From positions 2,232,001-2,296,000 of the forward strand of contig NC_016818.1 of the NCBI RefSeq assembly GCF_000241955.1: a stretch of 64,000 nt of DNA, read 5' to 3'. Origin of the DNA: Rahnella aquatilis CIP 78.65 = ATCC 33071. Lineage in GTDB: Bacteria > Pseudomonadota > Gammaproteobacteria > Enterobacterales > Enterobacteriaceae. The notes under the pieces were generated by a model. That model was not told where the DNA came from. It was given only the letters and a program-made list of their open reading frames with translations, and ran no database searches. The position numbers were made by a program, and so were the translations under genes. This document shows positions 1-8,478 of the stretch, piece after piece (the stretch's first letter is position 1; the number at the start of each line of letters is the position of its first letter).

Positions 1-1013
1 ATGCCAATGACCGTATCGAGATTGACGAAATCCGTGCCGGTGATATTGCGGCCTGCGTCGGGCTGAAAGATGTGACGACCGGCGAAACCCTGTGCGACCC
101 GTCGGACATTATTACGCTGGTGCGCATGGAGTTCCCGGACCCGGTGATCTCGCAGGCCATCGAGCCGAAGACTAAAGCCGATCAGGAGAAAATGGGGATC
201 GCACTGTCACGGCTGGCGTCGGAAGACCCGTCGTTCCGCATCCGCACTGATGAGGAATCCGGCCAGACGATCATTTCCGGCATGGGTGAACTGCATCTGG
301 AAATCATCGTTGACCGCATGAAACGTGAGTTCGGCGTGGAAGCCAACATCGGTAAACCGCAGGTGACGTACCGTGAAACGGTGCGCAAAACGGTGACGGA
401 TGTTGAAGGGAAATTTGTGCGTCAGTCCGGCGGTAAAGGCCAGTACGGCCACGTGGTCTTCACGCTCGAACCGCTGCCTGCGGGCACGGGTTTTGAGTTT
501 GTCGATGCGACAAAAGGTGGCGTGGTGCCACGCGACTATATCCCTGCGGTTGAAAAAGGGGTCACGGAAGCGCTGAACAACGGCATTCTGGCCGGTTATC
601 CGGTAGTCGATGTGAAAGTCACGCTGACCTTCGGTTCATACCATGAGGTCGATTCCTCGGAAATGGCGTTCAAAATGGCGGCGATCTTTGGTTTCAAAGA
701 AGCAGCGAAACGTGCCGATCCGGTGATTCTGGAACCGATGATGAAAGTGGAAGTGGAAACACCGGAAGAGTATGCCGGTGGCGTGATGGGGGATTTATCG
801 TCGCGTCGCGGTACGGTGCAGGGCATGGAAGAGATCGCGGGCGGTGGCGGTAAAATTATCAAAGCCGAAGTGCCGCTGTCTGAAATGTTCGGCTACTCCA
901 CCGTTTTGCGGTCGATGTCGCAAGGCCGTGCAACCTACAGCATGGAGTTCAACCACTATGCCGAGGCACCGCGCAATGTGGCGGAAAACATCATCGCATC
1001 GCGTGGAAAATAA
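1..1013 (+). CDS. Elongation factor G paralogue, C-terminal part (5' end outside window)
   Basis: The frame is open from the first bases (codons start at position 3) to TAA at 1011-1013, about 336 residues. It covers the end of EF-G domain II and domains III-V. Family landmarks are visible, such as [27 protein letters not shown] and LSEMFGY. EF-G is the GTPase that moves tRNA and mRNA through the ribosome. Many positions differ from the canonical enterobacterial protein (for example [16 protein letters not shown]), and the gene is followed by a terminator and ccdA instead of tufA. It therefore looks like a second copy outside the str operon. The N-terminal GTPase domain is not visible, so activity cannot be judged. 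Confidence 0.9.
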   Translation, partial: ANDRIEIDEIRAGDIAACVGLKDVTTGETLCDPSDIITLVRMEFPDPVISQAIEPKTKADQEKMGIALSRLASEDPSFRIRTDEESGQTIISGMGELHLEIIVDRMKREFGVEANIGKPQVTYRETVRKTVTDVEGKFVRQSGGKGQYGHVVFTLEPLPAGTGFEFVDATKGGVVPRDYIPAVEKGVTEALNNGILAGYPVVDVKVTLTFGSYHEVDSSEMAFKMAAIFGFKEAAKRADPVILEPMMKVEVETPEEYAGGVMGDLSSRRGTVQGMEEIAGGGGKIIKAEVPLSEMFGYSTVLRSMSQGRATYSMEFNHYAEAPRNVAENIIASRGK

Positions 1014-1042
1014 GCATAACAGGCGTACTCTCCGCCAGAGAC

Positions 1043-1069
1043 AAAACGGTCCGCAAGGGCCGTTTTTTT
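1043..1069 (+). terminator. Intrinsic terminator after the EF-G paralogue
   Basis: Stem AACGGTCC / GGGCCGTT (1045-1052 with 1057-1064, one G-T pair), loop GCAA, followed by a run of T to 1069. It begins about 30 bases after the stop codon. Confidence 0.85.
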
Positions 1070-1152
1070 GGTTTTTGAAAAGGATGCGATAGATTATGGC
1101 TTCATTGTGTGACACTCTTATGCGCATGTCATGTGTGTATAAAGAGGGTGTT

Positions 1153-1389
1153 ATGTTATCCATAGCAGGAAATAAAAAGCGAACCAATGTCACCTTGAGT
1201 GCCGATCTGCTTGAACAGGCCAAAGCATTCGGCATTAACCTGTCAGCCACGTTTGATAAAGCATTAGGAGAAGCGGTGAAAGAGAAACAAAGGACACTGT
1301 TTTTAGAAGAAAATCAGCAAGCAATGGATTCATGCAATGCCTTTACTGAAAAGGCAGGACTCTTCTCTCAGGGACGCGGAGTATTGTAA
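1153..1389 (+). CDS. ccdA: CcdA-type antitoxin
   Basis: The protein has 78 residues starting at ATG 1153, preceded by the purine-rich AAAGAGGG. An in-frame ATG at 1096 exists but would add 19 residues absent from the family and has no better ribosome site. The N-terminal half (KRTNVTLSADLLEQAKAFGI) is the ribbon-helix-helix DNA-binding part. The C-terminal half (KEKQRTLFLEENQQAMDSCNAFTEKAG) matches the CcdB-binding tail. Antitoxins of this family neutralise CcdB and repress their own operon with it. The stop codon overlaps the ccdB start (TAATG), so the pair is translationally coupled. Confidence 0.88.
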   Translation: MLSIAGNKKRTNVTLSADLLEQAKAFGINLSATFDKALGEAVKEKQRTLFLEENQQAMDSCNAFTEKAGLFSQGRGVL

Positions 1390-1700
1390 TGGCGCAATTT
1401 GATGTGTATGAAAACCGGGGGGATGGCAAAAACCTTTATCCCTATTTTATGGATATCCAGAATCCATTATTTGAAAGGCTGAACGAACGGGTAGTGATCC
1501 CGCTGACTTCACTCAGTAATCTGAGACCCGTCAGGCATCTTCACCCTCTGGTGCGTATACACAATCAACAATATGTGCTGATGACAAATCTGCTCACCAG
1601 CATCAGTACAACGCAGTTGCGACATGAGCCCGAGTTTAATGCTGATATTCATCGTGCGGATGTCGTGGCTGCTCTGGATTTACTGGTGACAGGAATTTAA
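1389..1700 (+). CDS. ccdB: CcdB-type toxin
   Basis: The protein has 103 residues, the usual CcdB length. Family features visible include an N-terminal AQFDVYEN strand, RVVIPLTSL, the LHPLVRI segment and the closing GI dipeptide. CcdB of plasmid F poisons DNA gyrase through its C-terminal Trp-Gly-Ile; here the last residues are LLVTGI, so the tryptophan position holds threonine. As I recall them, chromosomal homologues such as the O157 one also lack this tryptophan, so the change does not by itself prove inactivity. The gene overlaps ccdA by one base and ends in a strong palindromic terminator. Confidence 0.88.
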   Translation: MAQFDVYENRGDGKNLYPYFMDIQNPLFERLNERVVIPLTSLSNLRPVRHLHPLVRIHNQQYVLMTNLLTSISTTQLRHEPEFNADIHRADVVAALDLLVTGI

Positions 1701-1720
1701 GGCGCAGATATCTGCGCCTT
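1699..1720. terminator. Bidirectional terminator, perfect 22-bp palindrome
   Basis: The palindrome has AAGGCGCAGAT as its left half and the exact reverse complement as its right half. It starts at the last two bases of the ccdB stop codon and is followed by TATTTAT. It lies between converging ccdB and wrbA and can serve both. Confidence 0.75.
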
Positions 1721-1736
1721 ATTTATACACGCTGAA

Positions 1737-2336
1737 TTAGCTGACCAGTTTACTGACGATGGTTGCCACGTGTTTGCCCTGATGTACGGCAATACGCAGT
1801 TCTTCTGCGCTCGGCTGTCGTGAACCATCGCCACCGGCAAGCGTGGTTGCACCGTAAGGGGTGCCGCCGCGAACCTGTGAAATATCAAACAGTTCAGGCG
1901 TAGTGTAACCGATCGGGACGATAATCATGCCGTGATGGGCGAGGGTGGTCCAGGTGGATGTAATCGTCATTTCCTGACCGCCACCGGTACCGGTTGAGCT
2001 GAATACGCTGGCGACTTTGCCAGCCAGTACGCCTTTAGCCCACAGGCCACCGGTCTGATCGAGGAAGGTGCGCATCTGTCCTGACATGTTACCGAACCGG
2101 GTCGGTGTGCCGAAGATGATGGCATCGTAATCCCCGAGTTCTGCGGGAGAAGCCACTTCCGCTGTCTGGTCAGTTTTACCGCCAGCGGCTTTAAACGCCT
2201 CTTCAGGCATGGTTTCGGGTACGCGTTTTATCGTGACTTCAACTCCGGGTACGCTGCGTGCCCCTTCTGCAACACTTTGCGCCATCGTTTCAATATGACC
2301 ATACATGGAATGATAGAGAACCAGTACTTTTGCCAT
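1737..2336 (-). CDS. wrbA: NAD(P)H:quinone oxidoreductase WrbA
   Basis: The protein has 199 residues starting [19 protein letters not shown]. It is a flavodoxin-like FMN enzyme reducing quinones by two electrons, probably protective under oxidative stress. The phosphate-binding segment [10 protein letters not shown], the [20 protein letters not shown] loop and [11 protein letters not shown] are all present. AGGAG precedes ATG 2336. The reading frame stays open upstream without a stop, and a GTG at 2426 preceded by GGAGGAG would add 30 residues; see findings. The gene converges on ccdB. Confidence 0.93.
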   Translation of the reverse strand: MAKVLVLYHSMYGHIETMAQSVAEGARSVPGVEVTIKRVPETMPEEAFKAAGGKTDQTAEVASPAELGDYDAIIFGTPTRFGNMSGQMRTFLDQTGGLWAKGVLAGKVASVFSSTGTGGGQEMTITSTWTTLAHHGMIIVPIGYTTPELFDISQVRGGTPYGATTLAGGDGSRQPSAEELRIAVHQGKHVATIVSKLVS

Positions 2337-2654
2337 CTTTAACTCCTGTTGAGGTGATGTTTTTACCGTATCCTGCCCGGTTTTAGAGCCGGTAATACGG
2401 GCGAAAAATTCGCTTAAAAATCCCACGTTTACTCCTCCGCCAGGCAGGCGGTTTTGATGAGCAAGAGAGTTCATCGTCCGCGCATCAGCTCTGAGTTACA
2501 AACGCAAATTTTTGAACAGACTCATCAATTAATTAGGGCAATGGGTCGGATAAACGCATTGCCTGATCAATAAGAAACAAGCGGAAGGAACGTTTCGCTC
2601 ATCTACATACTAGAACAGATGTGCGCATTTCGCGGGAGGGGAGGTTAACCCCTG

Positions 2655-2876
2655 TCAGGGGGCGCTTTCCCAACTGACCAATATGGAGACTTCATCCGGT
2701 TTGGCAATAAACTTACTGAGCGTGGCGGTGTGACCGTCTTTCATTATCACCGAGACGGCAACGCCTGTCACACCCTCGGTCAGAGGGGTTTCCTCGACGC
2801 GCTGTAACATTTTCAGGCAGGCATATTGCTGCTCCGGCGGCAGGTGTTTGAATTTATCGCTATGGCGTTTTTTCAT
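2655..2876 (-). CDS. Hypothetical 73-aa protein
   Basis: I do not recognise the family. The product is small, basic at the start (MKKRHSDKFKH) and has a PPEQQYACLKMLQRVEE helix followed by alternating hydrophobic strands (VTGVAVSVIMKDGHTATLS). There is no signal peptide or membrane segment. The ribosome site is weak (AAGG about 11 bases before the ATG). It lies between wrbA and the adhesin gene on the same strand and is bounded on its upstream side by the hairpin at 2902-2924, so it needs its own promoter or read-through. Confidence 0.55.
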   Translation of the reverse strand: MKKRHSDKFKHLPPEQQYACLKMLQRVEETPLTEGVTGVAVSVIMKDGHTATLSKFIAKPDEVSILVSWESAP

Positions 2877-2901
2877 TTGAGACTGGCCTTGAAAGAGATG
2901 A

Positions 2902-2928
2902 AGAGGCTGAAACGGTCAGCCTCTTTTT
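2902..2928. terminator. Hairpin downstream of the adhesin gene
   Basis: A perfect 9-bp stem AGAGGCTGA / TCAGCCTCT with loop AACGG. The T-run is on the + strand side; on the - strand, where the adhesin gene needs termination, the following sequence is only TCATCTCTTTC. It is probably a modest terminator. Confidence 0.5.
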
Positions 2929-2938
2929 AATCGTGCGA

Positions 2939-4201
2939 TTACCAGCCAACGCTCATGCCTGCGCCATAACCCACGTTATTCTGTGAGTCATCGGAGACTG
3001 ACATTTTTACGATGGTGGCTCTGCCCGCGTGGAAGGAAGCACCGACTGACAGCGCATTCTCTGAATCGTAACCGCCCACACCAGCACCCACCGCGAACTG
3101 CTGAGATTCCTGCACCTGCGGAATATTGGCCTGAGCCATGGCTGAGGCTGAACCGGCAGCCGCTTCTTTTTTGTTGTCATCAACCTGCGTTTTCAGATCA
3201 GAGAATCTTTTATTGGTGTAGTCATTTGCCTGAGCCAGTGTATGGGCATCGCCCTCAGTCCGGCTGTGGGATTCAGCTAAAACTTCGGCGTGAGCCCCTG
3301 CGGCTAATTGCTGGATTTGCTGATCGTAGTATATATGTTCGATCTGCTGTTCATGGGCAATTTTAGCCTGAGCGGCGGCGATCTGTTTTTTCGTTTCTGC
3401 CTGCGTTTTCTGTGTTGAGTTCTGAGCTGTCTGGGCGAGAGCAACCACATCTACATGTTGCATCGAAGTCCGCTGACGATTCGCTTCTGCCATTTCATCA
3501 CCCTGGATAGATTCGCTGTTGGCATTAACTTTAGACATGTCGGCATCTTTTCCGTCAGTACCTGCTAAGCCGGTATCGCCCTTAGCGCCATCTTTACCAT
3601 CAAGGCCATCACGTGGGGCATTCGCCGCCGCATAACGCAAAGCAACCTGTTCAGCTTGTTTTTTTTGCATCTGTGTCTGAACGTCTACCGGTATACCAGT
3701 GGGATCATTTTTTATGGGTGTGAGTAACACCGGCGTTCCTGTTGGATCATTTTTGACAGGTGGCTGTGCAACTGAAATCGTGTGTTCCGCCGGAGTCAGG
3801 TTGGTCATGGGAAGAGTGGCTGTCTGTGTAATCGGCGTTTCCATTCTTGCCAGTGGATCAAAAACGGGCATCTGGACATTTCTTGAGCCATTCCAGTAGG
3901 TGTTGTTTTTGAGATAGTCGGAAACCTGAATAAGGTCGTTTTTCCGCAAGATCTCATTCTGCTTATCTGAAGGAATTTCCGGATTATTGGCAAAATAGGC
4001 TCTGGCAGCATCCAGGTTATCCCCCGAAAGTTGTGCATGAACAGCCTGAATAACACTTGTTGAGAGCACCACACCAAGGCATATGCGCTGAATGGCTATG
4101 CGTAGTGCCCGGAAGTCCGCCGGAGCCTGAAGCCTGTGTTTCTTACAGGCTTTGCCAGCGGCGATGATCTGAGTGTTGCGTTCTGTAAACTGAGTGTTCA
4201 T
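2939..4201 (-). CDS. Trimeric autotransporter adhesin (YadA-type anchor) with collagen-like tract
   Basis: The protein has 420 residues. Residues 1-56 look like a long extended signal peptide (hydrophobic core about 38-55, cut near HAQ). Residues 57-195 hold no known domain but carry a doubled KNDPTGxPV motif (150-158 and 164-172). Residues 198-219 form a collagen-like Gly-X-Y tract (GLDGKDGAKGDTG). Residues 225-350 are an alanine/glutamine-rich coiled coil. The last 70-90 residues resemble the YadA anchor (ANDYTNKRF helix, four strands, final aromatic GW). Such proteins form trimers in the outer membrane and display an adhesive stalk. The gene is divergent from a small helix-turn-helix gene that may control it. 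Base composition is more AT-rich than in neighbours. Confidence 0.85.
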   Translation of the reverse strand: MNTQFTERNTQIIAAGKACKKHRLQAPADFRALRIAIQRICLGVVLSTSVIQAVHAQLSGDNLDAARAYFANNPEIPSDKQNEILRKNDLIQVSDYLKNNTYWNGSRNVQMPVFDPLARMETPITQTATLPMTNLTPAEHTISVAQPPVKNDPTGTPVLLTPIKNDPTGIPVDVQTQMQKKQAEQVALRYAAANAPRDGLDGKDGAKGDTGLAGTDGKDADMSKVNANSESIQGDEMAEANRQRTSMQHVDVVALAQTAQNSTQKTQAETKKQIAAAQAKIAHEQQIEHIYYDQQIQQLAAGAHAEVLAESHSRTEGDAHTLAQANDYTNKRFSDLKTQVDDNKKEAAAGSASAMAQANIPQVQESQQFAVGAGVGGYDSENALSVGASFHAGRATIVKMSVSDDSQNNVGYGAGMSVGW

Positions 4202-4531
4202 TTGTTTTTTCCGATCTTGAAATAAGTATCTACTAGCGACAAATAATAGGCGTTATCAGGACGATATTTTTGTCTCTTCAACAAAATCATACATGCGATG
4301 AATGTGACTTGCTTCACGCATTAGCCAGTCATTTGACTTATGTCAAGAAATGTAAAGTTATTGCGCTACATGAATTTGTTTCATGCAGAGCGCTTTTTAG
4401 TGGCTAACAGGCACATATTTTTGTTTCTGGGGTTATAAAAGGAGCATTTTTAGTCGCCAGTAGCGACCAGATGAAATATCTATGGGATTCTTGTACAATA
4501 TGCGCGGGTTTAAGAAATTGGGGATAAGTGA
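4202..4531. other. AT-rich intergenic region between adhesin and regulator
   Basis: This 330-bp region must hold the adhesin promoter and the start region of the divergent regulator. It contains the inverted repeat at 4453-4467 and a second TAGCGAC copy at 4234-4240. A TACAAT hexamer at 4494-4499 could be the -10 of the regulator but lacks a good -35. I see no further gene. Confidence 0.5.
4453..4467. promoter_or_regulatory. Inverted repeat, candidate operator
   Basis: GTCGC-CAGTA-GCGAC is a perfect dyad about 65 bases before the start of the helix-turn-helix gene. The right arm TAGCGAC recurs at 4234-4240, about 35 bases upstream of the divergent adhesin. Shared half-sites on both sides of a regulator gene suggest its own binding site. 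This is inference from position and symmetry only. Confidence 0.35.
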
Positions 4532-4858
4532 ATGGCTGATAACGCAAAAGAGTTCCTGGACTATGTCCGGAGGCTGGATATTGATCAGCCCGCGTTGTGT
4601 ATCCTGCTGGGACTGCCACGCAGTACGCTCAATAAGTGGATCAATGGTACGGTGACACAGATCCCTCAGGTGGCCGTAACGGCAGTCAGGATGCTTTGGT
4701 TTATGCGCAACAGTGATGAAGCACTGTTTGAAAAATGGGCAATGGTGCAGGATTTTGGTGTGACTGCCGACTATGCCGTCAATGACAAAGCCCAGGAGTT
4801 TTTACATACCATTAAGCGCGAACCGAGTGCGTCGATCAAAAAGTTGCTGACCCAATAA
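4532..4858 (+). CDS. Small helix-turn-helix protein, unknown family
   Basis: The protein has 108 residues and starts at ATG 4532 after GGGGATAAGTGA. Residues 20-45 (ALCILLGLPRSTLNKWINGTVTQIP) have the pattern of a helix-turn-helix, with a Ser-Thr-x-x-x-Trp recognition helix as in replication or Cro-like repressors. The remainder is helical with several tryptophans and no membrane segment. I cannot name the family. Its position, divergent from the adhesin across a region with repeated TAGCGAC motifs, makes it a candidate regulator of that gene. Confidence 0.7.
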   Translation: MADNAKEFLDYVRRLDIDQPALCILLGLPRSTLNKWINGTVTQIPQVAVTAVRMLWFMRNSDEALFEKWAMVQDFGVTADYAVNDKAQEFLHTIKREPSASIKKLLTQ

Positions 4859-4897
4859 TTGCGCTGACAGGACGTGGTGTGCGAGATAAAGAACGCG

Positions 4898-4934
4898 AAA
4901 AAGGCGATTACCTGAGAGGTTAATCGCCTTTTTT
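4898..4934. terminator. Bidirectional terminator
   Basis: Stem AAGGCGATTA / TAATCGCCTT with an A-run before and a T-run after, between the helix-turn-helix gene and the converging EthD-family gene. Confidence 0.85.
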
Positions 4935-4957
4935 ACGATCAGGGCAGGGTGGAAACG

Positions 4958-5263
4958 TCAGACAACGACGTCGAAAATCATCTTCACTGGTTCGATATTA
5001 GTGAAGTTCGCCACGTCAGCGACGAAATCCGCAGCATTGTCTTTCATGCCTTTTTCGAAGTCTTCCATTGAGTTGCAATAGATGTGGCAGGCGGCGACAA
5101 AGGGGGCTTCAGCCGGTGCGCCTTCAGGCATTTTATCGATGGCGTAAGAATGGCAAAACTCGCCCATGCGGCGTTTGATCAGCGGTAAATGCACATCGCG
5201 ATAGTAATCATGATCAAAGGTTCCGTTTGCGATATTTGGATACAGCACGCTGTATTTAATCAT
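4958..5263 (-). CDS. EthD-family dimeric ferredoxin-like protein
   Basis: The protein has 101 residues. The opening IKYSVLYPNIANGTFDHDYYRDVHLPLIKRRMG is the EthD pattern (strand, then FDxxYYxxxHxPL), and it ends in a strand-rich PVKMIFDVVV. EthD proteins are small alpha/beta-barrel proteins first linked to ether degradation; most bacterial copies have no known substrate. The gene is a single-gene transcript, flanked by the terminator at 4898-4934 and divergent from the antiporter gene. Confidence 0.8.
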   Translation of the reverse strand: MIKYSVLYPNIANGTFDHDYYRDVHLPLIKRRMGEFCHSYAIDKMPEGAPAEAPFVAACHIYCNSMEDFEKGMKDNAADFVADVANFTNIEPVKMIFDVVV

Positions 5264-5417
5264 TTTATGTCTCGTCTCTTTCCCGGATAAAAATCCATTT
5301 TAGCCTACCAGCACAGGATGCGCCGCGCCATTTGTGCCTGATGTTATTTGTCTGAAAAATCATCCATCTGCCTACATGTACTATGCTTAATGAATTGATA
5401 TTTAGTATGGGATAAAC

Positions 5418-6797
5418 ATGGGATTTTTAGGTTGGACAGCAGCGGTCGGAGGACTGCTATTGATTATGTCACTCGCCTCGGGGTGGATTTCCCGCGGTCC
5501 GGTGACGACGTTTGGTTTATATCTTGCTGCCGGGATCGTTTGCGGTCCCTGGGTTCTGGATTTATTGCATATCGATCTGGTGGCGTATTCCACGCTCACC
5601 GCACATTTCACTGAAATCGCCATGGCGGCGTCTTTGTTTATTACCGGGCTGAAACTGCGGTTGCCTTTTAGTGCCCAAAGCTGGCGCGTTGGCGTATTAC
5701 TGGCCTTTCCTGCCATGTTACTTACCGTCCTGTGCGTCGCGGCTATGGCTCATTACATTACCGGTATTTCCTGGCCGCTGGCACTGGCGCTGGGCGCCAT
5801 TATCGCGCCAACGGATCCGGTGCTGGCCAGCATGATTGCGGTGAATGATGCCAATGACGATGACGGGCTGCGGGTAGCGCTTTCCAGCGAGGCGGGGATG
5901 AATGATGGTTCCGCGCTGCCGATCCTGATGCTGGCCCTGATGCTGATTACCGCACACGACGGGTTGTCCTCGCAGGAACTGTGGCACTGGGCGGGCCGCG
6001 ATGTGGTGTGGGCTTTACTGGGCGGGCTGGCGATAGGGTTTGCGATGGGGAAACTGGTGGGGCTGAGTGCGACACGTTTTCACAGCCGTCAGCGCACGGT
6101 TGCACCGAGTGATTTTCTGGCGTTGTCACTGATTGCACTCAGTTATGCCGCCGCGCAATCTCTTGATGCTTCCGGTTTCCTTGCGGCCTTTGCCGCCGGT
6201 GTCGGGCTGCGCAGCGCGGAAGTGCGCGTGGTTTCCCTGCATCCGCCGGAGGATATGACTGAGGGTTCGCGCCCGCCACCCGCTGAAGGCATGGTTAATC
6301 CGCACCAGCGTCACTCCATGCAGGCTGAGAAGCCGCGCAATTCGATCGGACTGATGGTTGGTGATGCGCTGTCGTTTGGCGATACCATTGAGCGGATTTT
6401 TGCCGCCGGGATTGTCATGGTGCTCGGGATAACGCTGGCAGAACATTGGGAGCCTATGGGACTGCTGATTGCCGCGCTGCTGTTTATCGTCATCCGTCCT
6501 CTGGCTGTTTATATCACGACAATAGGCGTACACGTGCCGAAGGGGAGGCGGCTGATGATTGGCTGGTTTGGCATTCGCGGTATCGGCAGTATGAACTATA
6601 TCGCTTACGCCTGGACGCACGGATTACAGGGGGCGGATGCCAACTATATGACCAATATTGCGTTCACGGTGATTGTCACCAGCGTGGTGATCCATGGCAT
6701 AACCGTATCACCGATATTGCACTGGCGGCAGGCGAGGCAGGAGGCGGCGCAGGAAGAACGGGAGGCGAGGGAAAGAAGCCAGGAAAAAGAAGCATAA
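5418..6797 (+). CDS. CPA1-family cation/proton antiporter
   Basis: The protein has 459 residues with about 12 hydrophobic segments. The family motifs APTDP (130-134) and EAGMNDGSALP (158-168, with the Asn-Asp pair in the ion site) are present. It exchanges Na+ or K+ for H+ across the inner membrane and helps control pH and salt. A hydrophilic loop at about 265-315 (rich in Pro, Glu and His) and a charged Glu/Arg tail are cytoplasmic by inference. The substrate ion cannot be assigned. The gene has its own terminator and converges on znuB; this spot is occupied by ruvB in E. coli. Confidence 0.88.
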   Translation: MGFLGWTAAVGGLLLIMSLASGWISRGPVTTFGLYLAAGIVCGPWVLDLLHIDLVAYSTLTAHFTEIAMAASLFITGLKLRLPFSAQSWRVGVLLAFPAMLLTVLCVAAMAHYITGISWPLALALGAIIAPTDPVLASMIAVNDANDDDGLRVALSSEAGMNDGSALPILMLALMLITAHDGLSSQELWHWAGRDVVWALLGGLAIGFAMGKLVGLSATRFHSRQRTVAPSDFLALSLIALSYAAAQSLDASGFLAAFAAGVGLRSAEVRVVSLHPPEDMTEGSRPPPAEGMVNPHQRHSMQAEKPRNSIGLMVGDALSFGDTIERIFAAGIVMVLGITLAEHWEPMGLLIAALLFIVIRPLAVYITTIGVHVPKGRRLMIGWFGIRGIGSMNYIAYAWTHGLQGADANYMTNIAFTVIVTSVVIHGITVSPILHWRQARQEAAQEEREARERSQEKEA

Positions 6798-6799
6798 AG

Positions 6800-6826
6800 A
6801 AACGGACGCTCAGGGCGTCCGTTTTT
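6800..6826. terminator. Terminator between antiporter and znuB
   Basis: Stem AACGGACGC / GCGTCCGTT with loop TCAGG and T-run on the + strand; the - strand side has TTTCTTT, so it can also end the znuCB transcript. Confidence 0.8.
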
Positions 6827-6842
6827 GTCTCTGGCATTGCGG

Positions 6843-7628
6843 TCAGGCAATCTGTTTTTTACTGAGGCTGAGCATAAAGAGCACCGCAGCGCACAGCACA
6901 ACAGAAGGGCCTGCCGGCGTATCATAGAATGCCGAGAACGTCAGGCCGCCGGTCACGGCAATGATGCCAGTCGCCACCGCGAAGCAGGCCATTTGCTCCG
7001 GCGTTTTAGCGAAGCGTCGCGCTGTCGCGGCGGGAATAATCAGCAACGAAGTAATGATCAGCGCGCCGACGAACTTCATCGCCAGACCGATCGTCAGGGC
7101 CGTTACCAGCATCAGGACGATGCGCGAACGTTGCAGATTCACACCATCGACATGAGCAAGTTCCGGGCTGATGGTCATGGAAAGCAATGCCTGCCATTGC
7201 CAGCAGAGCACCGCAATGACCACCGTGACACCGACCGCAATCATCCAGATATCGCTGTAAGTGACTGACAGCAAATCGCCGAACAGATACGCCATCAGAT
7301 CCACCCGCACGCCGGACATCAGGCTGACCACGACCAGACCGAGCGACAGCGCGCTGTGCGCCATAATCCCGAGCAGGGTGTCGACGGCCAGATGCGGTTT
7401 ACGCTCCAGCACCACCAGCAAGACGGCCAGCAATAACGTGACGGCGATAACGGTATAGAAAGGGTTAACATTGAGCAGTAAACCAAACGCTACGCCGAGC
7501 AGAGAGGCGTGGGCCAGCGTATCGCCAAAATAGGACATCCGACGCCAGACCACGAACGAACCCAGCGGACCGGCCGCGACAGCCAGTAACACACCGGCCA
7601 GCCAGCCGGGTAATAACAGCGCAATCAT
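6843..7628 (-). CDS. znuB: Zinc ABC transporter permease ZnuB
   Basis: The protein has 261 residues, nearly all hydrophobic, of the ABC-3 metal permease family. Characteristic segments are [20 protein letters not shown] (near 27-46) and [20 protein letters not shown]. It forms the membrane channel for Zn2+ delivered by ZnuA and is powered by ZnuC. Its start overlaps the znuC stop by four bases (ATGA), so the two are translationally coupled. Confidence 0.96.
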   Translation of the reverse strand: MIALLLPGWLAGVLLAVAAGPLGSFVVWRRMSYFGDTLAHASLLGVAFGLLLNVNPFYTVIAVTLLLAVLLVVLERKPHLAVDTLLGIMAHSALSLGLVVVSLMSGVRVDLMAYLFGDLLSVTYSDIWMIAVGVTVVIAVLCWQWQALLSMTISPELAHVDGVNLQRSRIVLMLVTALTIGLAMKFVGALIITSLLIIPAATARRFAKTPEQMACFAVATGIIAVTGGLTFSAFYDTPAGPSVVLCAAVLFMLSLSKKQIA

Positions 7629-8383
7629 GCGTCACGACCTCCGGTATTACGTAAAATGATCTTCCCTTTTAAATCGTGACGATGGTTGTGATTATGGCGG
7701 TAAATCGCCAGTTGCTCTGCGCCACGGTTACCGAACATCGCAATAAATTCGGGATGTGTAGAAACCACTTCCGGCGAGCCGGAGCAGCAGATGTGCTGGT
7801 TCAGGCACAGTACTTCGTCCGTTTTTGCCATCACCAGATGCAAATCATGCGACACCATGAGCACCGCGCAACCCAGTTCGCAGCGCAGGCTGTCGATCAA
7901 ATTGTACAGCGCCAGTTGTCCGTTGACGTCAACGCCTTGCGTCGGTTCATCAAGCACCAGTAACTGCGGGCTGTTCATTAACGCACGCGCCAGCAGAACA
8001 CGCTGATTTTCCCCGCCGGAGAGTTTTTGCATCGGTTGATCCAGCAGATGCGCGGCCTGGACGCGTTTGAGCGCAGGCAGAATATCGCTTTTCTTCACAC
8101 CCGGTTTCAGGCGCATAAAGCGGCTGACGGTCAGGGGCATGGTGGGATCAAGATGAATTTTTTGCGGAACATAACCGATACGTAAACCGGGTTCGCAGGT
8201 CATCGTGCCTTCTGTCGGCGCAATCAGGCCAAGCACAACGCGTACTAATGTGGATTTTCCCGCGCCATTCGGGCCGAGAAGGGTCAGAATTTTCCCCGGT
8301 TGCAGGCTTAACGAGATGTTGGACAGCACCCGTCGCGAACCGAAAGTCACTGAAATATTTTGGAGCGTAGCTAATGTGGGCAT
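7625..8383 (-). CDS. znuC: Zinc ABC transporter ATPase ZnuC
   Basis: The protein has 252 residues. Walker A GPNGAGKS lies near 37-44, the signature LSGGE near 120-124, and Walker B LLVLDEP follows. The C-terminal His-rich stretch ([10 protein letters not shown]) is typical of ZnuC and may sense or bind zinc. It hydrolyses ATP to drive zinc import through ZnuB. It is transcribed divergently from znuA across a Zur box. Confidence 0.97.
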   Translation of the reverse strand: MPTLATLQNISVTFGSRRVLSNISLSLQPGKILTLLGPNGAGKSTLVRVVLGLIAPTEGTMTCEPGLRIGYVPQKIHLDPTMPLTVSRFMRLKPGVKKSDILPALKRVQAAHLLDQPMQKLSGGENQRVLLARALMNSPQLLVLDEPTQGVDVNGQLALYNLIDSLRCELGCAVLMVSHDLHLVMAKTDEVLCLNQHICCSGSPEVVSTHPEFIAMFGNRGAEQLAIYRHNHNHRHDLKGKIILRNTGGRDA

Positions 8384-8407
8384 GTCATAGGGTCTTGCAG
8401 AACAAAT

Positions 8408-8430
8408 CGGATGTTATAATATTGCGTTTC
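8408..8430. promoter_or_regulatory. Zur box in the znuC/znuA intergenic region
   Basis: The core ATGTTATAATAT followed by TTTC at the right spacing matches most positions of the 23-bp enterobacterial Zur consensus. It includes a TATAAT that could be the znuA -10. Zur with zinc would block both divergent promoters. This is a recognised arrangement at this locus in E. coli; binding here is inferred. Confidence 0.8.
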
Positions 8431-8478
8431 GCTAAAAATAACCAGTTTTCCCCCAACCCGAAGGTGAGTTCACTCAGC

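Noticed and set aside
1105..1143. TTGTGT and TATAAA as a ccdAB promoter
   Set aside because: The two hexamers are 27 bases apart, too far for a standard sigma-70 promoter; no better pair was found.
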